From: Alistipes sp.
GTDB taxonomy: Bacteria; Bacteroidota; Bacteroidia; Bacteroidales; Rikenellaceae
Direction of reading: 5' to 3'
Length of the DNA: 6,629 bases
Assembly (NCBI GenBank): GCA_017631135.1
Contig: JAGBTW010000062.1
Location: 1 to 6,629, forward strand
Part shown: positions 1-6,410 of the stretch, one piece after another
Numbering within the stretch: position 1 is the first letter of the stretch
Layout of the letters: each line of letters starts with the position of its first letter
Notes under the pieces: generated by a model
What the model saw: the letters and a program-made list of their open reading frames with translations, nothing else
Database searches by the model: none
Told to the model about the DNA's origin: nothing
Position numbers and translations under genes: made by a program

Positions 1-645
1 GGAATGCTTGGTATTGACCGCGGTGAGCTAAACCTTTATATGGGCATCCTTTCAGACGCTATCAAGTCAATCAATGGCGATGTGACCTTGGCACTCGAGA
101 GCATCAACGGCAATGCCTACTACGGTCCAAAGAGCGTGGATGCACTTATGGCAATCAGCGTTGATGACGACTACATCATCTCTAATGTTGCGCAGTTTGG
201 CGAGGGATTTCTCGAGAAGCGTGGCAAGAACACCTACGGCGTAGAGTTTGACGAGTGGGATTTGACTCTTGGTCAGAAGGATAAGGCTCTCTACCTAACC
301 GCAAACAACAGCTTCAAGAAGCACTCTCCATCAGCATTGAAGAGCTCATGGTACGCAGATGTTAAGAATAGCTATGGATACTTCGTTGTTGACATCGAAA
401 ACTTGATGAACGACAGCTTTGTATCATCAACCTACCGCAGCTTCATGCGACAGATGGACGAGCCATTTGCAGACGCAGTTGACACATTCATCGACTCTTG
501 CAACTATGGATATTTGACCATCAACACACCAAACTCTGCACAGATGGTTCTCGTGTTTGATGACCAAAACACTAATGCACTCGAGCAGATTGTTCGTCAG
601 GTAGTGCCCGCAATCGTGCGCACGGCTACATACGACATGTTTTAA
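1..645 (+). CDS. DUF4836-like protein, C-terminal part (5' end outside window)
   Basis: The reading frame is open from the first base (the codon before the ATG at 4 is GGA), so this is the C-terminal 214 residues of a longer protein and that ATG need not be a start. The stretch SINGDVTLALESIN and the later run of short alternating strand-like segments fit my memory of DUF4836, a family of exported proteins, usually lipoproteins of about 500 residues, found mostly in Bacteroidales. No enzymatic motif is visible. The fragment has no membrane helix and is acidic and rich in Asp, Asn and Ser, as expected for a secreted or periplasmic domain. The signal peptide or lipobox would lie upstream and cannot be checked here. 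The gene ends 18 bases before an ABC ATPase gene, so a role as the extracytoplasmic partner of that transporter is a reasonable inference. The family call rests on remembered resemblance only; function is unknown. Confidence 0.65.
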   Translation, partial: GMLGIDRGELNLYMGILSDAIKSINGDVTLALESINGNAYYGPKSVDALMAISVDDDYIISNVAQFGEGFLEKRGKNTYGVEFDEWDLTLGQKDKALYLTANNSFKKHSPSALKSSWYADVKNSYGYFVVDIENLMNDSFVSSTYRSFMRQMDEPFADAVDTFIDSCNYGYLTINTPNSAQMVLVFDDQNTNALEQIVRQVVPAIVRTATYDMF

Positions 646-651
646 TGATAG
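643..651 (+). other. three consecutive in-frame stop codons (TAA TGA TAG)
   Basis: The DUF4836-like frame ends in TAA, TGA and TAG read back to back. The downstream ABC ATPase lies in this same frame: after the stops come four sense codons and then its GTG start at 664. Readthrough would therefore join an exported protein to a cytoplasmic ATPase, and the triple stop would prevent that. The stops are seen directly; the protective role is inference. Confidence 0.9.
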
Positions 652-663
652 ACAACGGAGATT

Positions 664-1308
664 GTGAAGGAGATAAGATTAAATAGCGTTGTCCCCGAGA
701 TTTTTGCAAATCGCAACGATATAGTTTCGGATGTGTGGCATACAGATGTGGTCTTCGAGCGAGGTAAACACTACCTCGTCGAAGCTTCATCTGGCACCGG
801 CAAGTCGTCACTATGCAGCTATCTCTATGGACAACGAGGAGACTACCGAGGTGTAATATCTTTTGATAAAGAGGTTATTAGCAAGCTTAACATCAACCAG
901 TGGTGTAACATAAGACAGGAGGCATTAAGCATCTTGTTTCAGGATTTACGCCTCTTTGGAGAGCTCACAGCCTTGGAGAATGTCACAATAAAAAATCGTA
1001 TCACCCATCACCGCTCCGAGAAGCAGATTGTTGCTTGGTTCGAGGAGTTAGGCATTGGCGACAAGCTAAATGCGCGCATCGACCGCATGTCATACGGACA
1101 GCAACAGCGCGTAGCGCTTATTCGCGCGCTGTGCCAACCCTTCGATTTCATTATTTTAGACGAGCCTATATCGCACCTTGATGACAAGAATAGCGACATC
1201 ATGCGCGATATTGTGCTTCGCGAGGCAAACTCTTTAGGCGCGGGCATCATTGCCACATCCATCGGCAAGCACATGAACATGGACTACGATAAAATTCTGC
1301 GCCTATGA
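664..1308 (+). CDS. ABC transporter ATP-binding protein, LolD/MacB/FtsE-type
   Basis: This 214-residue protein has a single nucleotide-binding domain and should power the permease encoded next to it, at the inner face of the cytoplasmic membrane. Visible motifs are Walker A at residues 41-48 (ASSGTGKS, Ala in the first position), the Q-loop at Q93, the signature MSYGQ at 142-146 in place of LSGGQ, Walker B FIILDE at 162-167 with catalytic E167, and the D-loop SHLD at 170-173. At the H-loop, where relatives have THD, it reads TSI (198-200), so the switch histidine seems to be Ser199. Length is close to LolD or FtsE. The start is GTG: the upstream stops leave only ACA ACG GAG ATT before it, and GGAG at 657-660 is a weak, close ribosome site. 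The frame overlaps the permease by 4 bases (ATGA), which suggests translational coupling. It looks like a Bacteroidales branch of the type VII (MacB/LolCDE) ABC group; the substrate cannot be told from sequence. Confidence 0.88.
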   Translation: MKEIRLNSVVPEIFANRNDIVSDVWHTDVVFERGKHYLVEASSGTGKSSLCSYLYGQRGDYRGVISFDKEVISKLNINQWCNIRQEALSILFQDLRLFGELTALENVTIKNRITHHRSEKQIVAWFEELGIGDKLNARIDRMSYGQQQRVALIRALCQPFDFIILDEPISHLDDKNSDIMRDIVLREANSLGAGIIATSIGKHMNMDYDKILRL

Positions 1309-2492
1309 GACTGATTTGGAAACTATTGCGCAAGCACATCAGTGTTTTCGAGCTGGCAATATTCTTCGTTGTCAACCTTATCGGCATGGCTGTAATATTG
1401 GCGGGTGTGCAGATTTATAGCGACATACGCCCCATGCTTACAGGCTCGCAACCGCTCATTGGCAACGACTACATGATTATCTCGCGCCCCATAGAGCGCG
1501 TGGGTGGCAAAACACCCAAGATTACGACAGAGGAGATAGAAGCACTGCGCAACGAGGAGTTTGTGTCGAGGCTCGGCGTCTTTGCATCCTCAAAATACAG
1601 GGTCGATGCAGGCATTGAGTTCAAGGGTAACAAGCTATCGACGATGATGTTCTTCGAGGCTGTGCCCGACGAGTTTATAGACGTTGATACGCAAGACTGG
1701 CACTACGAGGTTGGCGACAACACCATACCCATCATCATTCCTCGCAACTATCTCAACCTATACAACTTCGGTTTTAGCCAGACGCAGAGCCTACCCAATA
1801 TCACCGATGAGATGATTAAGCGCGTTGAGCTTGACGTACGCATCACGGGAGGTGGTCGTCGAGACCACTACAATGCCTATATCGTAGGTTTCTCCGACAG
1901 GTTAAACACTATCCTTGTGCCAATGACCTTTATGGAGTGGGCAAATAGCTACTATTCAAACGACGACACAAGTGATGCTACACGACTAATCATCGAGCTA
2001 CAAAACCCCAGTGACCCAAAGGTTGTTGAGTATATGAGCGAGCATGGCTATATTGCCGAGGATAGGCCATCGGAGAGTAGCAAGGCGATGTTTTTGCTTA
2101 AAGTGTGCATAGCAATAATTATTGGTATAGGTATGATATTCAGCCTTTTATCAATAATCATCTTAACATTGAGCATCTACCTGCTTTTGCAGAAAAACAT
2201 ACACAAACTCGAGAACCTCGTGCTTATAGGATATAAACCAATATATGTAGCTATGCCATATATACTTATGACGGTTATTCTAAACGTAACTATATTTGTC
2301 ATGAGCGTTATCGCTGTGGCATTTGCACAACACCTATATATGGGATATATCGAGGAGACATTTGGCGTTGTACTCTCGGCTTCACCCGCAGCGTCGATTG
2401 TTGCGGGAGTGCTCTTCACGATTGCAATCACACTATTCAACCTATCTGTTATCTATCGCAAGATAACAGATATATCCAAAAAGAGATGCTAA
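1305..2492 (+). CDS. FtsX/MacB-like ABC permease
   Basis: This 395-residue membrane protein has the four-helix layout of FtsX, MacB and LolC/E. One helix lies near residues 14-37, then a periplasmic domain of about 225 residues (38-260), then three helices near 262-295, 314-342 and 362-384, and a short basic cytoplasmic tail (RKITDISKKRC). The segment KLENLVLIGYKP (301-312) between helices 2 and 3 sits where FtsX-like permeases carry the loop that contacts the ATPase. Proteins of this class do not move substrate through the membrane; they pass conformational change to the periplasm to extract lipoproteins, drive efflux partners, activate hydrolases or sense peptides. Which applies here is unknown. 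The start ATG overlaps the ATPase stop, and the 3' end overlaps the acetyltransferase gene by 7 bases. A single permease gene with a single ATPase gene suggests a homodimer of each. The extracytoplasmic partner may be the DUF4836-like protein encoded upstream. Confidence 0.85.
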   Translation: MRLIWKLLRKHISVFELAIFFVVNLIGMAVILAGVQIYSDIRPMLTGSQPLIGNDYMIISRPIERVGGKTPKITTEEIEALRNEEFVSRLGVFASSKYRVDAGIEFKGNKLSTMMFFEAVPDEFIDVDTQDWHYEVGDNTIPIIIPRNYLNLYNFGFSQTQSLPNITDEMIKRVELDVRITGGGRRDHYNAYIVGFSDRLNTILVPMTFMEWANSYYSNDDTSDATRLIIELQNPSDPKVVEYMSEHGYIAEDRPSESSKAMFLLKVCIAIIIGIGMIFSLLSIIILTLSIYLLLQKNIHKLENLVLIGYKPIYVAMPYILMTVILNVTIFVMSVIAVAFAQHLYMGYIEETFGVVLSASPAASIVAGVLFTIAITLFNLSVIYRKITDISKKRC

Positions 2493-3007
2493 TAAGACGC
2501 GCTACAACCAATGACATAGGGGCGATAATGACTATTGTGCATAGTGCACAAAGGGCGTTGGCAGAGCTCGGCATAGACCAATGGCAAGATGGCTATCCTT
2601 CAGAGGATGTGATATTAGAAGATGTATCACGCGGCGTGGGTTATGTAGCATACACTTTAGATGGCACGGTATTAGGCTATGAGGCCGTGGTGGTTACAGG
2701 AGAGGAGGCATACACTCAACTACCCGACGAGGTATGGCATACACCCAATGAATATGTTGTTGTACACCGCCTATGCGTAAGTGGCGAGTGCCGCCGCCAG
2801 GGCGTAGCTCTTAAGCTTATATCATTTGCATGTGAGCACGCACAGCAACACAACATCGAGGCCTTTCGCATCGACACACACAAGGGCAACACAAGAATGC
2901 TCTCACTACTCAACAAGCTCGGCTTCGAGTATGTCGGTATAGTGCACTACGATAGTGGTGAGCGCATGGCATTCGACCTAAATATAACTGCAAATAACAA
3001 CATATAA
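2486..3007 (+). CDS. GNAT-family N-acetyltransferase
   Basis: This 173-residue protein should be a cytoplasmic acetyl-CoA-dependent N-acetyltransferase. The N-terminus (IRRATTNDIGAIMTIV) is the usual first strand and helix of GNAT proteins. The central strand HRLCVS (94-99) leads into the acetyl-CoA pyrophosphate loop RRQGVA (103-108), matching R/Q-x-x-G-x-G/A. Residues 134-153 (GNTRMLSLLNKLGFEYVGIV) are the typical motif B region, where the conserved Asn and the KLGF turn are found. The size is standard. The start at 2486 lies inside the last codons of the permease gene; the next ATG (residue 15) would remove the first strand, so 2486 is preferred. The substrate (small molecule, antibiotic or protein N-terminus) cannot be deduced, and the overlap probably reflects compact operon packing rather than a functional link to the transporter. 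Confidence 0.9.
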   Translation: MLIRRATTNDIGAIMTIVHSAQRALAELGIDQWQDGYPSEDVILEDVSRGVGYVAYTLDGTVLGYEAVVVTGEEAYTQLPDEVWHTPNEYVVVHRLCVSGECRRQGVALKLISFACEHAQQHNIEAFRIDTHKGNTRMLSLLNKLGFEYVGIVHYDSGERMAFDLNITANNNI

Positions 3008-3018
3008 CTACCTTACAA

Positions 3019-4884
3019 ATGGCGAGTTATCTACAAGTAGAAAACATCTCGAAGTCGTACGGAGATAGAGTACTATTTAGCAACATAAGCTTCAATATTA
3101 ACGAGGGTGACAAGATTGCCCTTGTGGCACCCAACGGCACAGGCAAGTCGTCGCTACTAAAGATTTTGGCGGGCGTTGAGCACTCCGACCGTGGTGGCGA
3201 GGTTAAGTTCATGCGCGACATTCGCGTGGCATTCCTCGACCAAAACACATCATTCAACCCCAACAACACCATATTCGAGGAGGTATACTCGCGAATGAGC
3301 GATCTTTCACCAGCATTGGTTGAGTACGAAAAGGCTTTGGAGAGCGGAGATAGCAAGCGCCTTGAGCAGGCCATTGCAGCCATGGATGCATCAGGAGGTT
3401 GGTCTATAGAACAGAATATACGTCAAGTACTTACATCGCTTAACCTCACGCGAATTAATCAGCCGATGCGCGAGCTATCGGGTGGCGAAGCAAAGCGCGT
3501 GGCGTTGGCATGCATGATGCTTCAGAATGCCGACTTCCTGATTATGGACGAGCCCACCAACCACCTCGATATCGACATCATCGAATACTTGGAGGGCTAT
3601 CTACAGCGTTCGCGTTGCACCCTGCTTATGGTTACGCACGATCGCTATTTCCTTGACCGCGTATGCAACACAATCATGGAGATTGACCGCGGTAGCATAT
3701 ACACCTATCATGGTAACTACACCGCCTACCTCGAGAAGCGCGAAGAGCGATACACCAACATGCAAGCCGAGATTGACAAGTCGCGCAACCTCATGCGTCG
3801 CGAGTTGGAGTGGATACGCAGCACGCCCCAGGCACGCACAGGCAAGGCGCGCTACCGCATAAACGCCTTCTACGACCTCAAGGAGAGGGCTTCGGTGAGC
3901 CTTGCAACCTCTAATGTTGAGATTGATGTTGCCACATCGCGCCTCGGTCGCAAGATTATCGACTGCATGGATGTTAACCTCGCCTACGAGGGTCGCAAGA
4001 TGCTCGATAACTTCTCGTATAAGTTCACACGCGGAGAGCGCATAGGCATCGTCGGTCGCAATGGTGTCGGCAAGACAACATTCCTTAATCTTATGGCTGA
4101 TGTCACGAAGCCCGACTCTGGCGTAATCGAGCATGGAGAGACACTCCGCATAGGCTACTACTCGCAGCGAGGCATAACGTTCAAGCCTGGACAGACCGTA
4201 TTGGAGTGCGTTCAAGATATAGCCGATGTGGTTAAGGCATCGGATGGTCACGCTATCTCTGCTACCACATACCTTAACCGCTTTCTCTTCCCACACGAGA
4301 CATTCAACAAGCGCGTAGATATATTAAGTGGTGGCGAACAGCGCCGTCTCTATCTGTTGACCGTGCTTATGCGCAACCCCAACATGCTTATCCTCGATGA
4401 GCCCACTAACGACCTCGACATCATGACGTTGAATGTACTTGAGGAGTATCTGCAAGAGTTTAAGGGGTGCTTGCTCATAGTGTCGCACGACCGTTACTTC
4501 TTCGACAAGAGCGTCGACCACCTCTTTGTATTCGAGGGCGAGGGTCGCATCAAGGACTTTGTGGGCAAGTACAGCGAATATCGCGAATATATCAAGGAAA
4601 AGGAGGAGGAGGAGCGTGCAAAGCAGCGTGTTGCAGCACCCGCAAAGCCACAACAGCGCACCCACGACACCTCGAAGCGCAAACTATCGTATAAGGAGCA
4701 GCGCGAGTTGGAGCAGATTGAGGCAGACCTTGCCGCACATGGCAAAGAGCGCTCGGAGTTAGAGACAGAGCTCTCGTCGGGCACACTACCCTATGACCGC
4801 ATCACCGAGATATCGAAGCGCATCGAGGAGCTTGTAGCCCTAATCGACGAAAAAGAGATGCGCTGGCTGGAGCTAAACGAATAG
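3019..4884 (+). CDS. ABC-F family ATPase, Uup-type (ribosome-associated)
   Basis: This 621-residue protein has two ABC domains in one chain and no membrane segment, the hallmark of ABC-F proteins, which act on ribosomes rather than in transport. Domain 1 has Walker A APNGTGKS (37-44), signature LSGGE (153-157), Walker B with DEPTNHLD and catalytic E178, and H207. Domain 2 has Walker A GRNGVGKT (346-353), signature LSGGE (436-440), DEPTNDLD with E461, and H490. All catalytic residues are intact. The linker between the domains (about 235-310) is rich in Arg, Lys and Glu, including a helix near 240-290, matching the P-site tRNA interaction region. A charged Ala/Pro-rich stretch (about 528-550) leads to a coiled-coil C-terminal domain (about 555-621), which favours Uup over EttA. 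E. coli Uup is of similar size and is linked to ribosome function and transposon excision. The start 11 bases after the acetyltransferase gives the usual MASYLQVENISKSYG opening. A resistance-type ABC-F is less likely but not excluded. Confidence 0.93.
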   Translation: MASYLQVENISKSYGDRVLFSNISFNINEGDKIALVAPNGTGKSSLLKILAGVEHSDRGGEVKFMRDIRVAFLDQNTSFNPNNTIFEEVYSRMSDLSPALVEYEKALESGDSKRLEQAIAAMDASGGWSIEQNIRQVLTSLNLTRINQPMRELSGGEAKRVALACMMLQNADFLIMDEPTNHLDIDIIEYLEGYLQRSRCTLLMVTHDRYFLDRVCNTIMEIDRGSIYTYHGNYTAYLEKREERYTNMQAEIDKSRNLMRRELEWIRSTPQARTGKARYRINAFYDLKERASVSLATSNVEIDVATSRLGRKIIDCMDVNLAYEGRKMLDNFSYKFTRGERIGIVGRNGVGKTTFLNLMADVTKPDSGVIEHGETLRIGYYSQRGITFKPGQTVLECVQDIADVVKASDGHAISATTYLNRFLFPHETFNKRVDILSGGEQRRLYLLTVLMRNPNMLILDEPTNDLDIMTLNVLEEYLQEFKGCLLIVSHDRYFFDKSVDHLFVFEGEGRIKDFVGKYSEYREYIKEKEEEERAKQRVAAPAKPQQRTHDTSKRKLSYKEQRELEQIEADLAAHGKERSELETELSSGTLPYDRITEISKRIEELVALIDEKEMRWLELNE

Positions 4885-4916
4885 TTTAGGTTATACTATA
4901 TAACAATTTATAGAAC

Positions 4917-4950
4917 AAGAGGGTGTCCGAAAATTTACAGACACCCTCTT
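4917..4950 (+). terminator. hairpin between convergent genes, likely bidirectional terminator
   Basis: A perfect 11-bp stem (AAGAGGGTGTC at 4917-4927 with GACACCCTCTT at 4940-4950) closes a 12-base AT-rich loop. It begins 32 bases after the ABC-F stop codon and lies about 130 bases past the stop of the convergent DUF1295 gene. The arms start with AA and end with TT, so the structure is nearly symmetrical for both strands. The U-tracts are weak on both sides (TTATCGTAT on plus, TTGTTCTATAAATT on minus), so efficiency is uncertain, but position and stem strength fit a terminator. Confidence 0.75.
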
Positions 4951-4968
4951 ATCGTATAGAAGTTGTAT

Positions 4969-5069
4969 AACAAGAGTTAGTTTTAGGCGCACGAAGTACG
5001 AAAAAGCGGAGTTTACTTTTGCGTAAATGAGCATTTTGAGTACGAGTGCAACGCCAAAATAACCTTGTT
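4969..5069. repeat. about 100-base imperfect inverted repeat (possible dispersed intergenic element)
   Basis: The ends AACAAG (4969-4974) and CTTGTT (5064-5069) are inverted copies. Further matches run inward: GTTAGTTTTAGGCG (4975-4988) against CGCCAAAATAAC (5052-5063), GCAC (4989-4992) against GTGC (5046-5049), GTAC (4996-4999) against GTAC (5040-5043), and an inner stem GTTTAC (5011-5016) with GTAAAT (5023-5028) round a short TTTTGC loop. As RNA either strand could fold into a long hairpin with small bulges. It codes for nothing obvious and lies just downstream of the DUF1295 stop codon. It could be a MITE-like or REP-like element, a second terminator, or a structure that protects the 3' end of the minus-strand mRNA. 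No clear target duplication is seen at its ends. Confidence 0.6.
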
Positions 5070-5081
5070 AGACAGCTTCTT

Positions 5082-5885
5082 TTAGGCTTGCAACCACTTA
5101 TGCTTTGCCACACTATAGATGGGAACTAAAGGCAGAATAATCGGCGTGCGCTTGATGTACGCTTGAAACTCTGGGTCATTGCCATAAACCTCGGTCTGGC
5201 GCATCTCAAGGCGGCGCGCACCGCTAAACATAACATATACAATGCCGATATAGCCCAATGCAGCCACCACCCACTGCCACAATGTGCAGCAAGCACCGAA
5301 GCACACAACAAAGCTACCTGTCCACATCAACACCTCACCAAAGTAGTTGGGACAGCGAACGATGCGATACAAACCGTGGCTAACGAAGCGATTGGCATTA
5401 ATCTTCTTCGCAGCGCTCTTCTGCGCATCTGCAACCATCTCAATAACAACACCAAGCGTTGCAGTCACAGCACCTATCCACATCCACACCTCGTTAACTG
5501 CAGTGCCATCGGCAAGGTTTGCAAGATAGAATGTCGCGGGGCTAATCTGACCAACATAGAGCAATGCGCACGACACCCAAATCATGAACATCACAAACAC
5601 GGGCTTGCGCTTCGAGATTTCGGGCTGATAGAGAATCTTCTTATACGATGCCGACTTGCGCTCGCGCATAAGCAAGTATGTCGCAAGGCGTATACCATAG
5701 ACAAACAACACTCCAAGGAGTATCGCTGACGAGAGCGTAATGTTGTCGCGGAAAACGACTGCTGTAGCCACAGCGAGTGCCGAAATAGATAGACCATAAC
5801 CGATGCTGAAGAAGTAGACAAAATATATCCAACCCACAGCTGACACGATAGACGAAATCGCCAAAAGCAACCAAAGATGCTCCAT
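5082..5885 (-). CDS. DUF1295 (steroid 5-alpha-reductase-like) membrane protein
   Basis: This 267-residue integral membrane protein matches the DUF1295 family, related to 3-oxo-5-alpha-steroid 4-dehydrogenases and to isoprenylcysteine carboxyl methyltransferases. Hydrophobic segments lie near residues 3-27, 31-45, 52-72, 97-113, 133-151, 185-200 and 202-221, so about six or seven membrane passes. The diagnostic part is the C-terminal half: EMVADAQK (149-156), then NRFVSHGLYRIVRCPNYFGE (165-184), the region that in characterised relatives binds the NADPH or methyl donor cofactor, and a C-terminal tail YGNDPEFQAYIKRTPIILP (234-252) typical of the family. The bacterial substrate is unknown; reduction of a lipid or sterol-like double bond is a family-based guess. 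The start at 5885 gives a short N-terminus before the first helix. It follows the GtrA-like gene by 50 bases and converges on the ABC-F gene. Cotranscription with GtrA is possible, but an own promoter in the gap cannot be excluded. Confidence 0.88.
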   Translation of the reverse strand: MEHLWLLLAISSIVSAVGWIYFVYFFSIGYGLSISALAVATAVVFRDNITLSSAILLGVLFVYGIRLATYLLMRERKSASYKKILYQPEISKRKPVFVMFMIWVSCALLYVGQISPATFYLANLADGTAVNEVWMWIGAVTATLGVVIEMVADAQKSAAKKINANRFVSHGLYRIVRCPNYFGEVLMWTGSFVVCFGACCTLWQWVVAALGYIGIVYVMFSGARRLEMRQTEVYGNDPEFQAYIKRTPIILPLVPIYSVAKHKWLQA

Positions 5886-5904
5886 AATATTACTTTAATT
5901 TAAC

Positions 5905-5924
5905 TATTATAAAATTCTATAATA
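5905..5924. promoter_or_regulatory. 20-base AT-rich near-palindrome upstream of the DUF1295 gene
   Basis: TATTATA at 5905-5911 and TATAATA at 5918-5924 are perfect inverted copies around the centre AAATTC, with one mismatched pair. It starts 19 bases beyond the DUF1295 start codon, in the 50-base gap after the GtrA stop. It could be an operator, part of a promoter, or just chance in AT-rich DNA. I could not find a convincing Bacteroidota promoter (TTTG at -33, TAnnTTTG at -7) in the gap. Confidence 0.3.
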
Positions 5925-5935
5925 CAGATATTTAC

Positions 5936-6409
5936 CTATTTTCTAAAACTAAAGTAGCGCGCAGCAAGAAAGCTATACAACGCAACAATTGTCGTGGTTA
6001 TCATCTTCGAGATTGTTGGCCAAATATGACACACCTCGACAAAGAGCTTCATAAACACATAATTAAGCACAATCGATCCAACCACCGAGAGCGCATAGCG
6101 CACAAGCTGACGACTTGAGCGTTGCGTGGTTGAGCGAAACGCGACATAGCGGTTAAGCAAAAAGCCCGTAAAGAAAGTGATGGGAAAGACCACCGCCAGC
6201 GCTGCAATATGGGGAGACACGACCACGAAGCCAAGGTCTATGTATCTCTCGAGCACGATGTAGTGGTATATCACAAAATACCACATTGTATCGAGCGCCA
6301 TATTTGCCGCACCACACAGACAATAACCGAAAGTATCGCGCGATATAACATGCCTTATAGGCTTGATATATAGCGCATCAACAATCGATATAAGCAAGCG
6401 CACCACCAT
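5936..6409 (-). CDS. GtrA-family membrane protein
   Basis: This protein of 157 residues has four predicted membrane helices, near residues 27-52, 60-88, 99-122 and 131-152, the standard size and layout of the GtrA family (PF04138). GtrA-like proteins are associated with cell-surface polysaccharide synthesis and are thought to help move undecaprenyl-linked sugars across the membrane. Family hallmarks visible are GFLLNRYVAFRS at the end of helix 2 and the final SFLAARYFSFRK. The N-terminus (VDALYIKPIRHVISRDTFGY) resembles the amphipathic lead of Bacteroidales GtrA proteins. The frame stays open upstream to an ATG at 6460, which would add 17 hydrophilic residues, but that extension overlaps the end of the SPOR gene by 50 bases. 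The ATG at 6409, one base after the SPOR stop, is therefore the better start. No glycosyltransferase partner is in the window, so the sugar pathway is unknown. Confidence 0.87.
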   Translation of the reverse strand: MVVRLLISIVDALYIKPIRHVISRDTFGYCLCGAANMALDTMWYFVIYHYIVLERYIDLGFVVVSPHIAALAVVFPITFFTGFLLNRYVAFRSTTQRSSRQLVRYALSVVGSIVLNYVFMKLFVEVCHIWPTISKMITTTIVALYSFLAARYFSFRK

Positions 6410-6410
6410 A

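Noticed and set aside
3127..3150. Ala in place of the first Gly of Walker A in the ABC-F first domain (A37), also in the ABC ATPase (A41)
   Set aside because: The P-loop consensus allows Ala or Gly at this position, so no loss of function is implied.
3601..4296. A 231-codon open frame on the minus strand, antisense to the ABC-F gene
   Set aside because: It lies wholly within a well-supported ABC-F coding region with intact motifs. Its translation has no recognisable domain and looks like a shadow of codon bias.
4324..4786. Several overlapping open frames on both strands in the 3' part of the ABC-F gene
   Set aside because: They are all shadows of the Arg/Glu/Lys-rich ABC-F C-terminal region and contain no recognisable domain.
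4885..5081. Possible small gene or RNA gene in the convergent gap
   Set aside because: No frame with a plausible start and composition was found, and no tRNA-like fold. The structure present is explained by the hairpin and the inverted repeat.
5163..5729. A 188-codon open frame on the plus strand, antisense to the DUF1295 gene
   Set aside because: The translation is rich in His, Asn, Thr and Cys with no fold or motif, while the minus strand encodes a clear membrane protein with family motifs.
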